A DNA stretch of 64,000 nt from Bacteroides stercoris ATCC 43183 (GCF_025147325.1 NZ_CP102262.1:930001-994000); one strand, 5' to 3'. Positions 25,235 to 35,223 are shown, numbered from the stretch's first letter. The notes: a model not told the origin generated them from the letters alone. Numbers and translations: made by a program.

Positions 25235-26689
25235 ATGCAACAAGAAGAACCCAATAAATATGTAAAGGAACTCACTCAGGAGAAGTACAAGTACGGTTTT
25301 ACGACCGACGTGCACACAGACATCATCGAGCGTGGTTTGAATGAAGATGTGGTGCGGCTGATTTCCGAGAAAAAAGGAGAACCCGAGTGGTTGCTGGAGT
25401 TCCGCCTGAAAGCGTACCGCCATTGGCTGACGCTGGAGATGCCTGCATGGGCGCATCTCCGTATTCCTGAAATAGACTATCAGGCTATCTCATACTATGC
25501 CGACCCTACCAAGAAGAAGGACGGACCCAAGAGCATGGACGAGGTAGACCCGGAGCTGGTCAAGACATTCAATAAACTGGGCATTCCTCTGGAAGAGCAG
25601 ATGGCACTTAGCGGTATGGCGGTGGATGCCGTAATGGACTCTGTATCCGTAAAGACTACCTTTAAGGAGACGCTTATGGAGAAAGGCATCATCTTCTGTT
25701 CGTTCAGCGAAGCAGTGCGCGAACATCCTGATTTGGTACAGAAGTACTTGGGCTCGGTGGTGGGCTATCGCGACAACTTCTTTGCTGCACTGAACTCTGC
25801 GGTGTTCTCCGACGGTTCTTTCGTCTATATCCCGAAAGGGGTACGTTGTCCGATGGAGTTGTCCACTTACTTCCGTATCAATGCCCGCAATACCGGACAG
25901 TTTGAAAGAACGTTGATTGTGGCGGATGATGATTCGTACGTTTCCTACCTGGAGGGATGTACGGCGCCGATGCGTGACGAAAACCAACTGCATGCCGCCA
26001 TTGTGGAGATTGTGGTGCACGACCGTGCGGAAGTGAAGTACAGCACTGTCCAGAACTGGTATCCGGGTGATGCCGAAGGCAAAGGCGGCGTGTATAATTT
26101 CGTAACGAAACGCGGACACTGCAAAGGGGTAAATAGCAAACTGTCCTGGACGCAGGTGGAAACCGGTTCGGCCATTACCTGGAAATATCCGTCCTGCATC
26201 CTTTCGGGCGATAACTCTACGGCAGAGTTTTACAGCGTGGCGGTAACCAATAATTACCAGCAGGCAGATACCGGTACGAAGATGATTCATCTCGGAAAGA
26301 ATACCCGCAGCACTATCGTCAGCAAGGGTATCTCCGCCGGACGGAGCGAAAACTCTTATCGCGGTCTGGTGCGCGTTGCCCAAAAAGCGGACAATGCCCG
26401 CAACTATAGCCAGTGCGACTCCTTGCTGCTGGGCGATAAGTGCGGTGCGCATACGTTCCCTTACATGGATATCCATAACGAGACGGCCATTGTAGAGCAC
26501 GAGGCAACCACCAGCAAGATTAGCGAAGACCAGATATTCTATTGCAACCAGCGCGGTATCTCTACGGAAGATGCCGTAGGACTGATTGTGAACGGTTATG
26601 CAAAGGAGGTACTCAACAAGCTGCCTATGGAGTTTGCCGTAGAGGCTCAGAAATTATTAGCTATTTCACTCGAGGGAAGCGTAGGATAG
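25235..26689 (+). CDS. sufB: Fe-S cluster assembly scaffold SufB
   Basis: This 484-residue protein is the scaffold subunit of the SufBCD complex in the cytoplasm. It has a helical N-terminal part, then the beta-helix core with [19 protein letters not shown] (about 229-247), including the cysteine used by many SufB proteins, and conserved [11 protein letters not shown] and CDSLL segments. The C-terminal helix pairs with SufC. It starts the sufB-sufC-sufD-sufS string. No SufA, SufE or SufU is encoded in this window. Confidence 0.96.
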   Translation: MQQEEPNKYVKELTQEKYKYGFTTDVHTDIIERGLNEDVVRLISEKKGEPEWLLEFRLKAYRHWLTLEMPAWAHLRIPEIDYQAISYYADPTKKKDGPKSMDEVDPELVKTFNKLGIPLEEQMALSGMAVDAVMDSVSVKTTFKETLMEKGIIFCSFSEAVREHPDLVQKYLGSVVGYRDNFFAALNSAVFSDGSFVYIPKGVRCPMELSTYFRINARNTGQFERTLIVADDDSYVSYLEGCTAPMRDENQLHAAIVEIVVHDRAEVKYSTVQNWYPGDAEGKGGVYNFVTKRGHCKGVNSKLSWTQVETGSAITWKYPSCILSGDNSTAEFYSVAVTNNYQQADTGTKMIHLGKNTRSTIVSKGISAGRSENSYRGLVRVAQKADNARNYSQCDSLLLGDKCGAHTFPYMDIHNETAIVEHEATTSKISEDQIFYCNQRGISTEDAVGLIVNGYAKEVLNKLPMEFAVEAQKLLAISLEGSVG

Positions 26690-26721
26690 CTATTGGAATT
26701 CAAAATTCAAAATTAAATATC

Positions 26722-27477
26722 ATGTTAGAGATAAAAGACCTGCACGCCAGCATCAATGGCAAAGAGATATTGAAAGGCATCAACCTCACGATCCGCGACG
26801 GTGAGGTGCATGCCCTGATGGGACAGAACGGAGCCGGAAAGAGTACACTGAGCAATGTGCTGGTGGGACATCCTGCATACGAGGTGACACGCGGTACGGT
26901 AACTTTCAACGGTAAGGACCTTTTGGCTATGAGTCCTGAAGACCGCGCTCATGAAGGTGTTTTCCTTTCGTTCCAGACACCGGTGGAGATACCGGGAGTT
27001 TCGATGGTGAACTTTATGCGTGCCGCTGTCAACGAACAGCGTAAATACCGTCATCTGCCCGCCCTGTCTGCCAGCGAATTCTTGAAACTGATGCGCGAGA
27101 AACGCGCCATTGTCGAACTGGACAACAAACTTGCCAACCGTAGCGTGAACGAAGGCTTCAGCGGCGGTGAGAAGAAACGTAACGAAATCTTCCAGATGGC
27201 TATGCTGGAACCTACTTTCGCCATTCTTGACGAAACGGATTCCGGGCTTGATGTAGATGCTTTGCGCATTGTAGCCGATGGCTTCAACAAACTGAAGACT
27301 CCCCAAACCAGCGCAATGGTCATCACCCACTACCAACGCCTGCTGGACTATCTGAAACCGGATACCGTCCATGTACTGCTTGGCGGACGCATCGTGAAGA
27401 CGGGCGGTCCCGAACTGGCTAAGGAGATTGAAGCACGCGGCTTCGATTGGATTAAGAAAGAAGCGAGTGAATTATAA
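26722..27477 (+). CDS. sufC: Fe-S cluster assembly ATPase SufC
   Basis: This 251-residue ABC-type ATPase powers the SufBCD complex. It has Walker A GQNGAGKST (about 34-42), signature FSGGEKKRNE (about 150) and Walker B AILDETDSGLD, in which DETDSGLD differs slightly from the usual DEIDSGLD. The frame is open far upstream into sufB; ATG 26722 starts the domain at MLEIKDLHA and leaves a 32-bp gap after sufB. Confidence 0.96.
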   Translation: MLEIKDLHASINGKEILKGINLTIRDGEVHALMGQNGAGKSTLSNVLVGHPAYEVTRGTVTFNGKDLLAMSPEDRAHEGVFLSFQTPVEIPGVSMVNFMRAAVNEQRKYRHLPALSASEFLKLMREKRAIVELDNKLANRSVNEGFSGGEKKRNEIFQMAMLEPTFAILDETDSGLDVDALRIVADGFNKLKTPQTSAMVITHYQRLLDYLKPDTVHVLLGGRIVKTGGPELAKEIEARGFDWIKKEASEL

Positions 27478-27486
27478 ATTATGGAT

Positions 27487-27557
27487 TATGAATTATGAAT
27501 TATCCTGCGACATGATGATGCGCAGCCCGTTCATAATTATAATTCAAAACTCATAAT
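27487..27557. repeat. AT-armed palindrome with GATGATGCGCAGC loop (copy A)
   Basis: TTATGAATTATGAATTAT-like left arm (27487-27503) and TTCATAATTATAATTC-like right arm (27530-27557) flank a GC-richer loop, 27504-27529, containing ATGATGATGCGCAGC. It lies between sufC and sufD. Copies B and C are at 28911 and 60376. Confidence 0.7.
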
Positions 27558-27565
27558 CAGATAAC

Positions 27566-28909
27566 ATGAGTGTAGAGCAACAATATATAGACCTTTTCTC
27601 CCAGACGGAGGCGATGATATGCCGCCATAGCGCCGAAGCGCTGAATGCTCCGCGTGCCGCTGCATTTGCCGACTTCGAGCGGCTTGGATTTCCTACCCGT
27701 AAGACGGAGAAATATAAATATACCGATGTCAGCAAGTTCTTTGAACCCGATTACGGACTGAACCTGAATCGGTTGGAGATTCCGGTTAATCCCTACGAAG
27801 TATTCAAGTGCGATGTGCCGAATATGAGCACCTCCCTTTACTTTGTTGTGAATGATGCTTTCTATAACAAGGCTTTGCCGAAGTCGCATTTGCCTGAGGG
27901 CGTTATCTTCGGTAGCCTCAAGGAAATGGCGGAGCAGCGTCCGGAGCTGGTGAAGAAGTACTACGGTAAGCTGGCAGATACTTCCAAAGATGGAGTGACG
28001 GCTTTCAATACAGCCTTTGCGCAGGACGGCGTATTGCTGTATGTTCCCAAGAACGTGGTGGTGGAGAAACCTATCCAGTTGGTGAACATTCTGCGCGGCG
28101 ATGTCAACTTTATGGTAAACCGCCGTGTGCTTATCATTTTGGAAGAGGGTGCGCAAGCCCGTCTTCTGGCATGCGACCACGCCATGGACAGTGTGAATTT
28201 CCTTGCTACGCAAGTGGTAGAGGTATTCGTTGGGGAGAACGCCACTTTCGACTTCTATGAACTGGAAGAGACGCATACCAGTACGGTACGCATCAACAGT
28301 TTGTATGTCAGACAAGAAGCTAACAGCAACGTTTTGCTGAACGGAATGACTTTGCATAACGGTACTACCCGTAATACAACCGAAGTTACGCTTGCCGGCG
28401 AAGGTGCTGAACTGAACCTTTGCGGGATGGCTGTTGCGGATAAGAACCAGCATGTGGACAACAATACCACCATAGACCATGCAGTGCCCAACTGTACCAG
28501 CAACGAACTCTTTAAGTATGTGCTCGACGACCAGTCTGTCGGTGCTTTTGCAGGCCTGGTACTGGTACGTCCGGGTGCGCAGCATACGAGTTCCCAGCAA
28601 ACGAACCGTAATCTTTGCGCCACTCGCGAAGCGCATATGTATACCCAGCCGCAACTGGAGATTTATGCCGATGATGTGAAGTGCAGTCATGGTGCTACGG
28701 TAGGCCAGCTCGATGAAAGCGCCCTGTTCTATATGCAGCAGCGCGGCATCTCCGTGCATGAGGCACGTTTGCTGCTGATGTTCGCTTTTGTAAACGAGGT
28801 GATTGACACAATCCGCCTGGATGCCTTGAAAGACCGTCTGCACCTGTTGGTGGAGAAACGTTTCCGCGGTGAACTGAACAAATGCCGCGGGTGTGCAATA
28901 TGTAAATAA
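27566..28909 (+). CDS. sufD: Fe-S cluster assembly protein SufD
   Basis: This 447-residue paralogue of SufB is the third member of SufBCD, involved in iron entry. The beta-helix core runs from about 130 to 380, with conserved NLCATREAHMYTQPQLEIYA (about 347-366) and the CSHGATVGQLDE block (about 373) that mark SufD. It is separated from sufC and sufS by palindromic AT-rich elements, which may tune mRNA stability between members of the complex. Confidence 0.95.
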   Translation: MSVEQQYIDLFSQTEAMICRHSAEALNAPRAAAFADFERLGFPTRKTEKYKYTDVSKFFEPDYGLNLNRLEIPVNPYEVFKCDVPNMSTSLYFVVNDAFYNKALPKSHLPEGVIFGSLKEMAEQRPELVKKYYGKLADTSKDGVTAFNTAFAQDGVLLYVPKNVVVEKPIQLVNILRGDVNFMVNRRVLIILEEGAQARLLACDHAMDSVNFLATQVVEVFVGENATFDFYELEETHTSTVRINSLYVRQEANSNVLLNGMTLHNGTTRNTTEVTLAGEGAELNLCGMAVADKNQHVDNNTTIDHAVPNCTSNELFKYVLDDQSVGAFAGLVLVRPGAQHTSSQQTNRNLCATREAHMYTQPQLEIYADDVKCSHGATVGQLDESALFYMQQRGISVHEARLLLMFAFVNEVIDTIRLDALKDRLHLLVEKRFRGELNKCRGCAICK

Positions 28910-28910
28910 T

Positions 28911-28985
28911 GGAGAATTATGAATGAAGAATTGCCATGCGGGTACTGATGCTGCGCAGCTTATTCTTCATTCATAATTCATAATT
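28911..28985. repeat. AT-armed palindrome with GATGCTGCGCAGC loop (copy B)
   Basis: GGAGAATTATGAATGAAGAA-type left arm (28911-28931) is complementary to 28962-28985. The loop (28932-28961) holds TGATGCTGCGCAGC, related to the loop of the copy at 27487. It lies between sufD and sufS. Confidence 0.75.
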
Positions 28986-28993
28986 TAAAAGAT

Positions 28994-30205
28994 ATGGACC
29001 TTCAAAAGATAAGAGCTGATTTTCCGATACTTTCCCGTGAGGTATATGGTAAGCCGTTGGTTTACTTTGATAACGGTGCGACTACGCAGAAACCCCGTCA
29101 GGTGGTGGATGCCATTACGGATGAGTACTATTCGGTCAATGCCAATGTGCATCGCGGTGTGCATTTCCTTTCGCAGCAGGCTACGGAGTTGCACGAGGCA
29201 TCTCGCGAGACGGTACGGAAGTTCATCCATGCCGGCAGTACGAATGAAATCATCTTTACCCGCGGCACGACGGAAAGTATCAATCTGTTTGTATCCAGCT
29301 TCGGTGAAGAGTTTATGCAGGAGGGGGATGAGGTGATTCTCTCCGTCATGGAACATCACAGCAACATCGTTCCCTGGCAATTGCTGGCTGCCAAAAGAGG
29401 GATTGCCATTAAAGTTATCCCGATGAATGACAGAGGCGAACTTTTGTTGGACGAGTACAAACAGTTGTTTTCCGAACGTACGAAGATTGTCAGCGTAGCC
29501 CATGTATCCAATGTGCTGGGTACGGTGAATCCCGTAAAGGAGATGATACGCTATGCCCACGGGCAAGGCGTTCCCGTGCTTGTGGACGGAGCCCAGTCCA
29601 TTCCGCATATGCCGGTGGATGTGCAGGATTTGGATGCGGATTTCTACGTTTTTTCCGGTCACAAGGTGTACGGCCCTACCGGTGTGGGTGTGCTTTACGG
29701 TAAAGAAGAATGGCTCGATAAGATGCCCCCCTATCAGGGTGGCGGCGAAATGATACAGCACGTATCGTTCGAACGGACTACCTTCAATGAACTTCCTTTC
29801 AAGTTCGAGGCGGGAACACCCGATTATATCGGTACGACAGGGCTTGCCAAAGCGTTGGATTACGTTTCTGCCATCGGCATGGAGAAGATTGCCGCCCATG
29901 AACATGAACTGACTACATATGCCATGACACGTTTGAAAGAGATTCCCGGTATGCGCATCTTCGGTGAGGCCGAAGAGAAAGGGAGTGTTATCTCTTTCCT
30001 CGTAGACGATATTCACCATTTCGATATGGGCACTTTGCTCGACCGTTTGGGCATTGCCGTACGTACGGGGCATCACTGCGCACAACCGTTGATGCAGCGT
30101 CTCGGCATTGAAGGAACGGTGCGTGCTTCATTTGGCCTGTATAACACGAAAGAAGAGATAAATGTATTGGTAGCGGGTATAGAGCGTGTGAGCCGTATGT
30201 TTTGA
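28994..30205 (+). CDS. sufS: Cysteine desulfurase SufS
   Basis: This 403-residue PLP enzyme removes sulfur from cysteine as a persulfide for Fe-S assembly. The PLP lysine is in FSGHKVYGPTG (about 222-232), and the catalytic cysteine is in RTGHHCAQP (about 357-365). EHHSNIVPWQ near 118 and FDNGATTQKP near 24 are typical of the SufS/CsdA group. It closes the suf string. Confidence 0.95.
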   Translation: MDLQKIRADFPILSREVYGKPLVYFDNGATTQKPRQVVDAITDEYYSVNANVHRGVHFLSQQATELHEASRETVRKFIHAGSTNEIIFTRGTTESINLFVSSFGEEFMQEGDEVILSVMEHHSNIVPWQLLAAKRGIAIKVIPMNDRGELLLDEYKQLFSERTKIVSVAHVSNVLGTVNPVKEMIRYAHGQGVPVLVDGAQSIPHMPVDVQDLDADFYVFSGHKVYGPTGVGVLYGKEEWLDKMPPYQGGGEMIQHVSFERTTFNELPFKFEAGTPDYIGTTGLAKALDYVSAIGMEKIAAHEHELTTYAMTRLKEIPGMRIFGEAEEKGSVISFLVDDIHHFDMGTLLDRLGIAVRTGHHCAQPLMQRLGIEGTVRASFGLYNTKEEINVLVAGIERVSRMF

Positions 30206-30312
30206 TGCTTGCCGGATGAAATTGCGTATTTAATTTTTTTTTTGACTATTGCTGCAACTTTTCTTCCTCTTTGTGCGTCTGATAAGTTGCAGATAACTTA
30301 AAAATAAAGATT

Positions 30313-30633
30313 ATGTTAATAACAACGACTTCAGTGATTGAGGGTGCAAAGATAACCCGTTATTATGGCATCGTATCCGGCGAAACAATTATCGGCGCCA
30401 ATGTATTCCGTGACTTTTTTGCCAGTATCCGCGATGTGGTAGGCGGACGCAGCGGTTCGTACGAGGAAGTGCTTCGTGAGGCTAAAGATACGGCGCTTCG
30501 CGAGATGCAGGAACAAGCCCGTTTGTTGGGCGCTAATGCAGTGATTGGCGTTGACCTTGATTACGAAACGGTAGGTGGCAGCGGCAGTATGCTGATGGTG
30601 ACTGCTTGCGGTACGGCTGTGACGGTAGAATAA
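30313..30633 (+). CDS. YbjQ/UPF0145 family protein
   Basis: This 106-residue protein matches the YbjQ family in length and motifs: [18 protein letters not shown] at the start, [16 protein letters not shown] (about 44-59) and [17 protein letters not shown] (about 75-91). Family members form pentamers and are sometimes called heavy-metal-binding, but function is not settled. It lies 107 bp after sufS, and a palindromic repeat follows. Confidence 0.9.
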   Translation: MLITTTSVIEGAKITRYYGIVSGETIIGANVFRDFFASIRDVVGGRSGSYEEVLREAKDTALREMQEQARLLGANAVIGVDLDYETVGGSGSMLMVTACGTAVTVE

Positions 30634-30677
30634 AGAGAGTGCGGCAAAATAAAAAACGCTTGCGGTTTATTTCTTTC

Positions 30678-30750
30678 AGGCACGGAATTATACAGGATTT
30701 CACGGATTAACTTTATTCTTTTCCGTGAAATCCTGTGTAATTCCGTGCCT
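30678..30750. repeat. GC-armed palindromic repeat, copy 2
   Basis: A 29-bp arm at 30678-30706 pairs with 30722-30750, with one G-T wobble and a 15-nt loop. Arm sequence AGGCACGGAATTATACAGGA is related to the copy at 24608 (AGGCGCGGATTACACGGA) and both continue with TTTCACGGATT. No T-run follows. Confidence 0.8.
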
Positions 30751-30888
30751 AAAGGAAATCATCAAGTACGTTCTGATATATTCTTTTGTTTTTCCAGTCT
30801 TTGGCATAAATTCGGTTAATCGTTTGCTTATTTCATTTCAAATCAATACTTTTAAGCTTTCGTTCAACCTTTTAATACGATTTATGCT

Positions 30889-33090
30889 ATGGACCAATTG
30901 CTTTTCTGGCTGGTACCGGCCGCTTCCGTTCTGGCGCTTTGCTTTGCCTGGTATTTCCATCGTCAGATGATGAAAGAGAGTGAGGGAACTCCTCAAATGG
31001 TTAAGATTGCCGCTGCTGTGCGCAAAGGCGCCATGTCCTATCTCCGTCAGCAATATAAGATTGTGGGATGGGTGTTTCTGGGACTGGTGATTCTCTTCTC
31101 GATTATGGCTTACGGCTTCGGAGTGCAGAACTCCTGGGTTCCGATAGCTTTCCTCACAGGCGGATTCTTCTCCGGCCTTTCCGGATTTCTCGGTATGAAG
31201 ACGGCCACGTATGCCTCGGCGCGTACGGCAAACGCTGCCCGTAACTCATTGAATGCGGGTTTGTGCATCGCTTTCCGCAGCGGTGCGGTAATGGGGCTGG
31301 TTGTAGTGGGGCTTGGCCTGCTCGATATTTCCTTCTGGTATCTGCTGCTCAATGCGGTTATCCCTGTGGATGTGATGACACCCACTCATAAACTTTGTAT
31401 TATCACCACTACGATGCTGACGTTCGGTATGGGAGCTTCCACACAGGCGTTGTTTGCACGCGTGGGCGGTGGTATCTATACGAAAGCCGCCGATGTAGGC
31501 GCCGACCTTGTGGGCAAAGTGGAAGCCGGCATCCCTGAAGACGATCCCCGCAATCCCGCAACCATTGCCGACAATGTAGGCGATAACGTGGGCGACGTTG
31601 CCGGTATGGGAGCCGACCTTTACGAGAGTTATTGCGGCTCCATTCTTGCTACGGCGGCTCTTGGCGCAGCCGCTTTTATCCATTCGGGGGATACGCTGAT
31701 GCAGTTCAAAGCCGTCATTGCCCCGATGCTGATTGCCGCTGTGGGGATTATCCTTTCTATTATAGGCATCTTCTCCGTGCGTACCAAAGAGAATGCCGGG
31801 ATGAAGGACCTGCTGAACTCCCTTGCTTTCGGTACGAACCTGAGTTCGGTGCTGATAGTCATTGCCACTTTCCTTATCCTTTGGCTGTTGAAGCTGGACA
31901 ACTGGGTGTGGATATCCTGCTCGGTGGTTGTGGGGCTGGTGGTAGGCATCGTTATCGGTCGTTCCACGGAATACTATACTTCCCAGTCTTACCGCCCCAC
32001 CCGGAAATTGAGTGAGAGCGGCAAGACGGGGCCAGCTACTGTCATTATCTCGGGTATCGGTCTGGGTATGCTCTCTACTGCCATTCCGGTAATTGCCGTA
32101 GTGGTGGGCATCATTGCTTCCTATCTTTTTGCTTCCGGTTTCGACTTTGCCAATGTAGGTCTGGGACTTTACGGCATCGGTATCGCTGCCGTAGGCATGC
32201 TTTCCACGTTGGGCATTACACTGGCCACGGACGCTTACGGTCCTATCGCCGACAATGCCGGCGGCAATGCGGAAATGTCCGGTCTGGGCGAGGAGGTGCG
32301 TAAGCGTACCGATGCGCTCGATTCTTTGGGCAATACGACAGCCGCTACGGGTAAGGGCTTTGCCATCGGTTCGGCTGCATTGACGGGACTTGCCCTGCTT
32401 GCATCCTACATCGAGGAAATCCGTATCGGTCTGACCCGTCTGGGCACTACCGACATCTTTGTGGGCGGTGAAGCGGTGTCCGTACAAGATGCCACTTTCT
32501 TTGATTTCATGCACCACTACGATGTAACGTTGATGAATCCCAAAGTTCTTTCGGGCATGTTCCTCGGTTCGATGATGGCTTTCCTGTTCTGCGGACTGAC
32601 GATGAATGCCGTAGGTCGTGCCGCTGCCCATATGGTGGATGAAGTACGCCGCCAGTTTCGCGAGATAAAGGGTATCCTTACAGGTGAGGCCGAACCCGAT
32701 TATGAACGTTGTGTAGCCATCTCCACGAAAGGCGCGCAACGCGAAATGGTAGTTCCCTCGCTGATAGCAATCATTGCTCCCATTCTGACCGGACTTGTCT
32801 TCGGTGTTCCCGGTGTGTTGGGACTGCTTATCGGCGGACTTAGCAGCGGATTCGTACTTGCTATCTTTATGGCGAATGCCGGCGGTGCGTGGGACAATGC
32901 CAAGAAGTATGTCGAGGAAGGCAATTTCGGCGGCAAAGGCAGCGAAGTGCATAAAGCCACGGTTGTAGGCGATACGGTAGGTGATCCGTTTAAGGATACT
33001 TCCGGTCCGAGCCTTAATATCCTTATCAAACTGATGAGCATGGTGGCCATTGTTATGGCGGGGCTGACTGTGGCTTGGAGCCTGTTCTAA
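30889..33090 (+). CDS. hppA: Membrane-integral pyrophosphatase (K+-dependent, ion-pumping)
   Basis: This 733-residue protein with about 16 membrane helices hydrolyses pyrophosphate and pumps ions out of the cytoplasm. The active-site acidic motif [20 protein letters not shown] lies near 226-245, with a second at [10 protein letters not shown] (about 455) and a third at [14 protein letters not shown] near the end. GNTTAA (about 480) has Ala where K+-independent enzymes have Lys, which marks the K+-dependent group. A related Bacteroides enzyme has been reported to pump both Na+ and H+, so that is likely here. A strong terminator follows. Confidence 0.95.
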   Translation: MDQLLFWLVPAASVLALCFAWYFHRQMMKESEGTPQMVKIAAAVRKGAMSYLRQQYKIVGWVFLGLVILFSIMAYGFGVQNSWVPIAFLTGGFFSGLSGFLGMKTATYASARTANAARNSLNAGLCIAFRSGAVMGLVVVGLGLLDISFWYLLLNAVIPVDVMTPTHKLCIITTTMLTFGMGASTQALFARVGGGIYTKAADVGADLVGKVEAGIPEDDPRNPATIADNVGDNVGDVAGMGADLYESYCGSILATAALGAAAFIHSGDTLMQFKAVIAPMLIAAVGIILSIIGIFSVRTKENAGMKDLLNSLAFGTNLSSVLIVIATFLILWLLKLDNWVWISCSVVVGLVVGIVIGRSTEYYTSQSYRPTRKLSESGKTGPATVIISGIGLGMLSTAIPVIAVVVGIIASYLFASGFDFANVGLGLYGIGIAAVGMLSTLGITLATDAYGPIADNAGGNAEMSGLGEEVRKRTDALDSLGNTTAATGKGFAIGSAALTGLALLASYIEEIRIGLTRLGTTDIFVGGEAVSVQDATFFDFMHHYDVTLMNPKVLSGMFLGSMMAFLFCGLTMNAVGRAAAHMVDEVRRQFREIKGILTGEAEPDYERCVAISTKGAQREMVVPSLIAIIAPILTGLVFGVPGVLGLLIGGLSSGFVLAIFMANAGGAWDNAKKYVEEGNFGGKGSEVHKATVVGDTVGDPFKDTSGPSLNILIKLMSMVAIVMAGLTVAWSLF

Positions 33091-33123
33091 ACATAAGCGA
33101 TTCGTTCCGTAAGACGAAATCAT

Positions 33124-33166
33124 TCATCCCGTGAGACGGATTTATTCATCTCACGGGATGATTTTT
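33124..33166 (+). terminator. Terminator of hppA
   Basis: CATCCCGTGAGA (33125-33136) pairs perfectly with TCTCACGGGATG (33149-33160), extended by one outer T-A pair, followed by TTTTT. Degenerate copies of the GAGACGnAT motif continue to about 33210. Confidence 0.85.
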
Positions 33167-33263
33167 GCCGTTTCGCGAGACGAATATATTTGTCTCATGG
33201 GATGGATTTATCACAATAATATCCTAATTTCTACGTTCGAAGCAGCGCTTTGTCTGTAATCAC

Positions 33264-33869
33264 CTATATCGAACAGAACAAGGTCACCAGAAACGGCACG
33301 CTGAAATCCACAACAAATCCGTGAAATATGGAGACTACGACAAACTGCTGTCCTGCGGTACGGGTGATTATCGGGAGTGTGGTATCCATCGTTGTGGCGC
33401 CGCCGGCAGAGATGGGAGCCAGGTTGCCAAACCAGCGTACCAGTAACGGTGCTGCCAGCAGGGTAAGTATCTCGCGGCTGATATTGGCGAGTAGGGCGAT
33501 AGTTCCGAGTTCGGCTCCTTTGTATTCGGTAATGAAGATACTGGAGAGTGAATAATATCCGAATCCCGAACCTACGGCCAGGCAATCGGTCAGGGAACGG
33601 TGCGTCAGGATGAGGCTGACCGCTGCAGAGCCTGCCAGTGTGCCCAGTATCGTCATAATGGGCAGAAATACCAGCCGGGGATTGAGCGAACGGAAATTCT
33701 TCAATGTCTGCGGGTCGTTACCCACACTCAATCCTACACTGAACATCAGGGCGCAAAGTGCATAGAAGCTGACCTTGCTATCCATGACTGCATCAACGGG
33801 TATCAGGTGGAAAATTCCGCAAAGCGTACCCAAAACAAAGAAACCGATTATAATAAGGCTGCCTTTCAT
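33264..33869 (-). CDS. LysO-family exporter, C-terminal part
   Basis: This 201-residue membrane protein matches the C-terminal part of the lysine exporter LysO (YbjE), including GSGFGYYSLSSIFI (about 98-111) and LLANISREI (about 126-134), with several hydrophobic helices. In Escherichia coli LysO is a single protein of about 300 residues; here the N-terminal part is a separate gene upstream whose stop overlaps this start by 4 bp (ATGA). The two products presumably assemble into one transporter that exports lysine or a similar amino acid. Confidence 0.8.
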   Translation of the reverse strand: MKGSLIIIGFFVLGTLCGIFHLIPVDAVMDSKVSFYALCALMFSVGLSVGNDPQTLKNFRSLNPRLVFLPIMTILGTLAGSAAVSLILTHRSLTDCLAVGSGFGYYSLSSIFITEYKGAELGTIALLANISREILTLLAAPLLVRWFGNLAPISAGGATTMDTTLPIITRTAGQQFVVVSIFHGFVVDFSVPFLVTLFCSI

Positions 33870-34144
33870 GCCGTTTTTCCTTTCTTCCTATATAAAGCTT
33901 TCCACAGCGCCCAGGCAGCAATGACACTGCCCAACGTACTGCCCAAGGTCAGTATCACGGCTTCGATGCCTATGGTGTGCAATCCTTTGATGATTTGCTC
34001 GTTGCCGCCAACTTCAATGCCGAGGATGAACAGCAGCGCCCAGATTAATACCGTGATGACAGTATGAATCTTATGTAAACTTCTTTTCCGTAAGAGATAG
34101 CCCAGCAACATTCCGGTGAGCATCAGTCCGATAATCGTAAACAT
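33866..34144 (-). CDS. LysO-family exporter, N-terminal part
   Basis: This 92-residue protein has three hydrophobic helices and corresponds to the N-terminal part of LysO, including GMLLGYLLRKR (about 11-21) and LFILGIEVGGN (about 38-48). It overlaps the C-terminal-part gene by 4 bp, so translation is probably coupled. The two parts together match the usual full length. A CAAAGATA box (minus-strand TATCTTTG) lies upstream. Confidence 0.8.
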   Translation of the reverse strand: MFTIIGLMLTGMLLGYLLRKRSLHKIHTVITVLIWALLFILGIEVGGNEQIIKGLHTIGIEAVILTLGSTLGSVIAAWALWKALYRKKGKTA

Positions 34145-34169
34145 CTCTGTTGTATTTTAATTTGCCGGC

Positions 34170-34177
34170 AAAGATAG
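34170..34177 (-). promoter_or_regulatory. LysO-type operon promoter -7 box
   Basis: The minus strand reads TATCTTTG, 25 bp before ATG 34144. It lies back to back with the rnhB promoter box at 34223. Confidence 0.6.
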
Positions 34178-34222
34178 TCATATTTATTCTCTTTAAAAAT
34201 CCGGTTTACTTATGAAAAGGTT

Positions 34223-34230
34223 TATCTTTG
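34223..34230 (+). promoter_or_regulatory. rnhB promoter -7 box
   Basis: TATCTTTG ends 21 bp before the rnhB ATG at 34252. Confidence 0.6.
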
Positions 34231-34251
34231 CGCATTCTAATGTAGTGATGT

Positions 34252-34857
34252 ATGCTGTTACCTTATTTAAATAAAGAACTGATAGAAGCGGGATGTGACG
34301 AAGCGGGGCGCGGCTGCCTTGCCGGTGCTGTCTATGCCGCAGCCGTTATTCTTCCCAAAGATTTCAAGAACGAACTGCTGAACGATTCCAAGCAACTGAC
34401 CGAAAAACAGCGGTATGCCCTGCGCGAAGTCATTGAGAAAGAAGCGTTGGCATGGGCGGTGGGGATTGTTTCTCCCGGGGAAATAGATAAGATAAATATC
34501 CTCAATGCTTCTTTTCTTGCCATGCACCGTGCTGTTGACCGGTTGCAGCTACGTCCGCAACATTTGCTTATCGACGGCAATCGTTTCAAGAAATATCGGG
34601 ACATTCCGCATACCACCGTTGTGAAAGGCGACGGCAAATACCTTTCCATTGCAGCTGCTTCCATTCTTGCCAAGACCTATCGCGACGATTATATGAACCG
34701 GCTGCACGAAGAGTTCCCTTATTACGACTGGAATCATAATAAGGGATATCCCACAAAGAAGCACCGTGCGGCTATTGCCGAACGGGGAACCACTCCTTAT
34801 CACCGCATGACGTTCAATTTGCTGGGTGGCGGGCAGTTGGAGCTTCCTTTCCTATAA
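34252..34857 (+). CDS. rnhB: Ribonuclease HII
   Basis: This 201-residue enzyme cuts RNA in RNA-DNA hybrids and starts removal of single ribonucleotides. It has [11 protein letters not shown] at 14-24 with the catalytic Asp-Glu pair, LLIDGNRF near 101, and the [20 protein letters not shown] block (about 125-144) before the late HKGYPTKKH motif. It has its own promoter box. Its end overlaps the end of the convergent HTH regulator gene by 6 bp. Confidence 0.95.
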   Translation: MLLPYLNKELIEAGCDEAGRGCLAGAVYAAAVILPKDFKNELLNDSKQLTEKQRYALREVIEKEALAWAVGIVSPGEIDKINILNASFLAMHRAVDRLQLRPQHLLIDGNRFKKYRDIPHTTVVKGDGKYLSIAAASILAKTYRDDYMNRLHEEFPYYDWNHNKGYPTKKHRAAIAERGTTPYHRMTFNLLGGGQLELPFL

Positions 34858-35223
34858 TCTTTGTTCCAATAAGTCTATCCGTTTGGATAGCAGGTCGATG
34901 ATTCTGGTGTTGGCCTTGATGAGTTCACGGAGGTCATTCAGGTCATATGCGCTGTCATTGTTGCTGTTGTTTTTGCAACTGTTGTCTGTATTCGGATTCA
35001 TGCTTTTGTCTATGTAGCTGAATAGACTTAACGCAGAGATACCCAGTACCTTTGCGATTTTGTCTAATCTTGTCAGTGTTAAATCCGTTTCACCATATTC
35101 AATTTTACAGTAGGCACTTGTAGAAAGATTTAGTTTTTCGCTCATTTGTTCTTGTGTCAGGTTCTTCTCCAAGCGTAGCAGCTGCAGTTGTTGTCCTGCG
35201 ATTTTCTTTAGTTTTGTGTTCAT
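34852..35223 (-). CDS. Helix-turn-helix (XRE-type) transcriptional regulator
   Basis: This 123-residue protein has an HTH domain at about 12-65 ([17 protein letters not shown], then [24 protein letters not shown]). A short Asn/Ser-rich linker (about 72-86) and a C-terminal helix that may form a coiled coil follow. It converges on rnhB with a 6-bp overlap, and is divergent from the secreted-protein run starting at 35526, 302 bp away. That makes it a candidate regulator of that run, but no operator has been identified. Confidence 0.85.
   Translation of the reverse strand: MNTKLKKIAGQQLQLLRLEKNLTQEQMSEKLNLSTSAYCKIEYGETDLTLTRLDKIAKVLGISALSLFSYIDKSMNPNTDNSCKNNSNNDSAYDLNDLRELIKANTRIIDLLSKRIDLLEQRL

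Noticed and set aside
31246..33123. 625-residue minus-strand open frame
   Set aside because: Antisense to hppA; His/Arg/Gly-rich translation with no domain, unlike a real membrane or enzyme protein.
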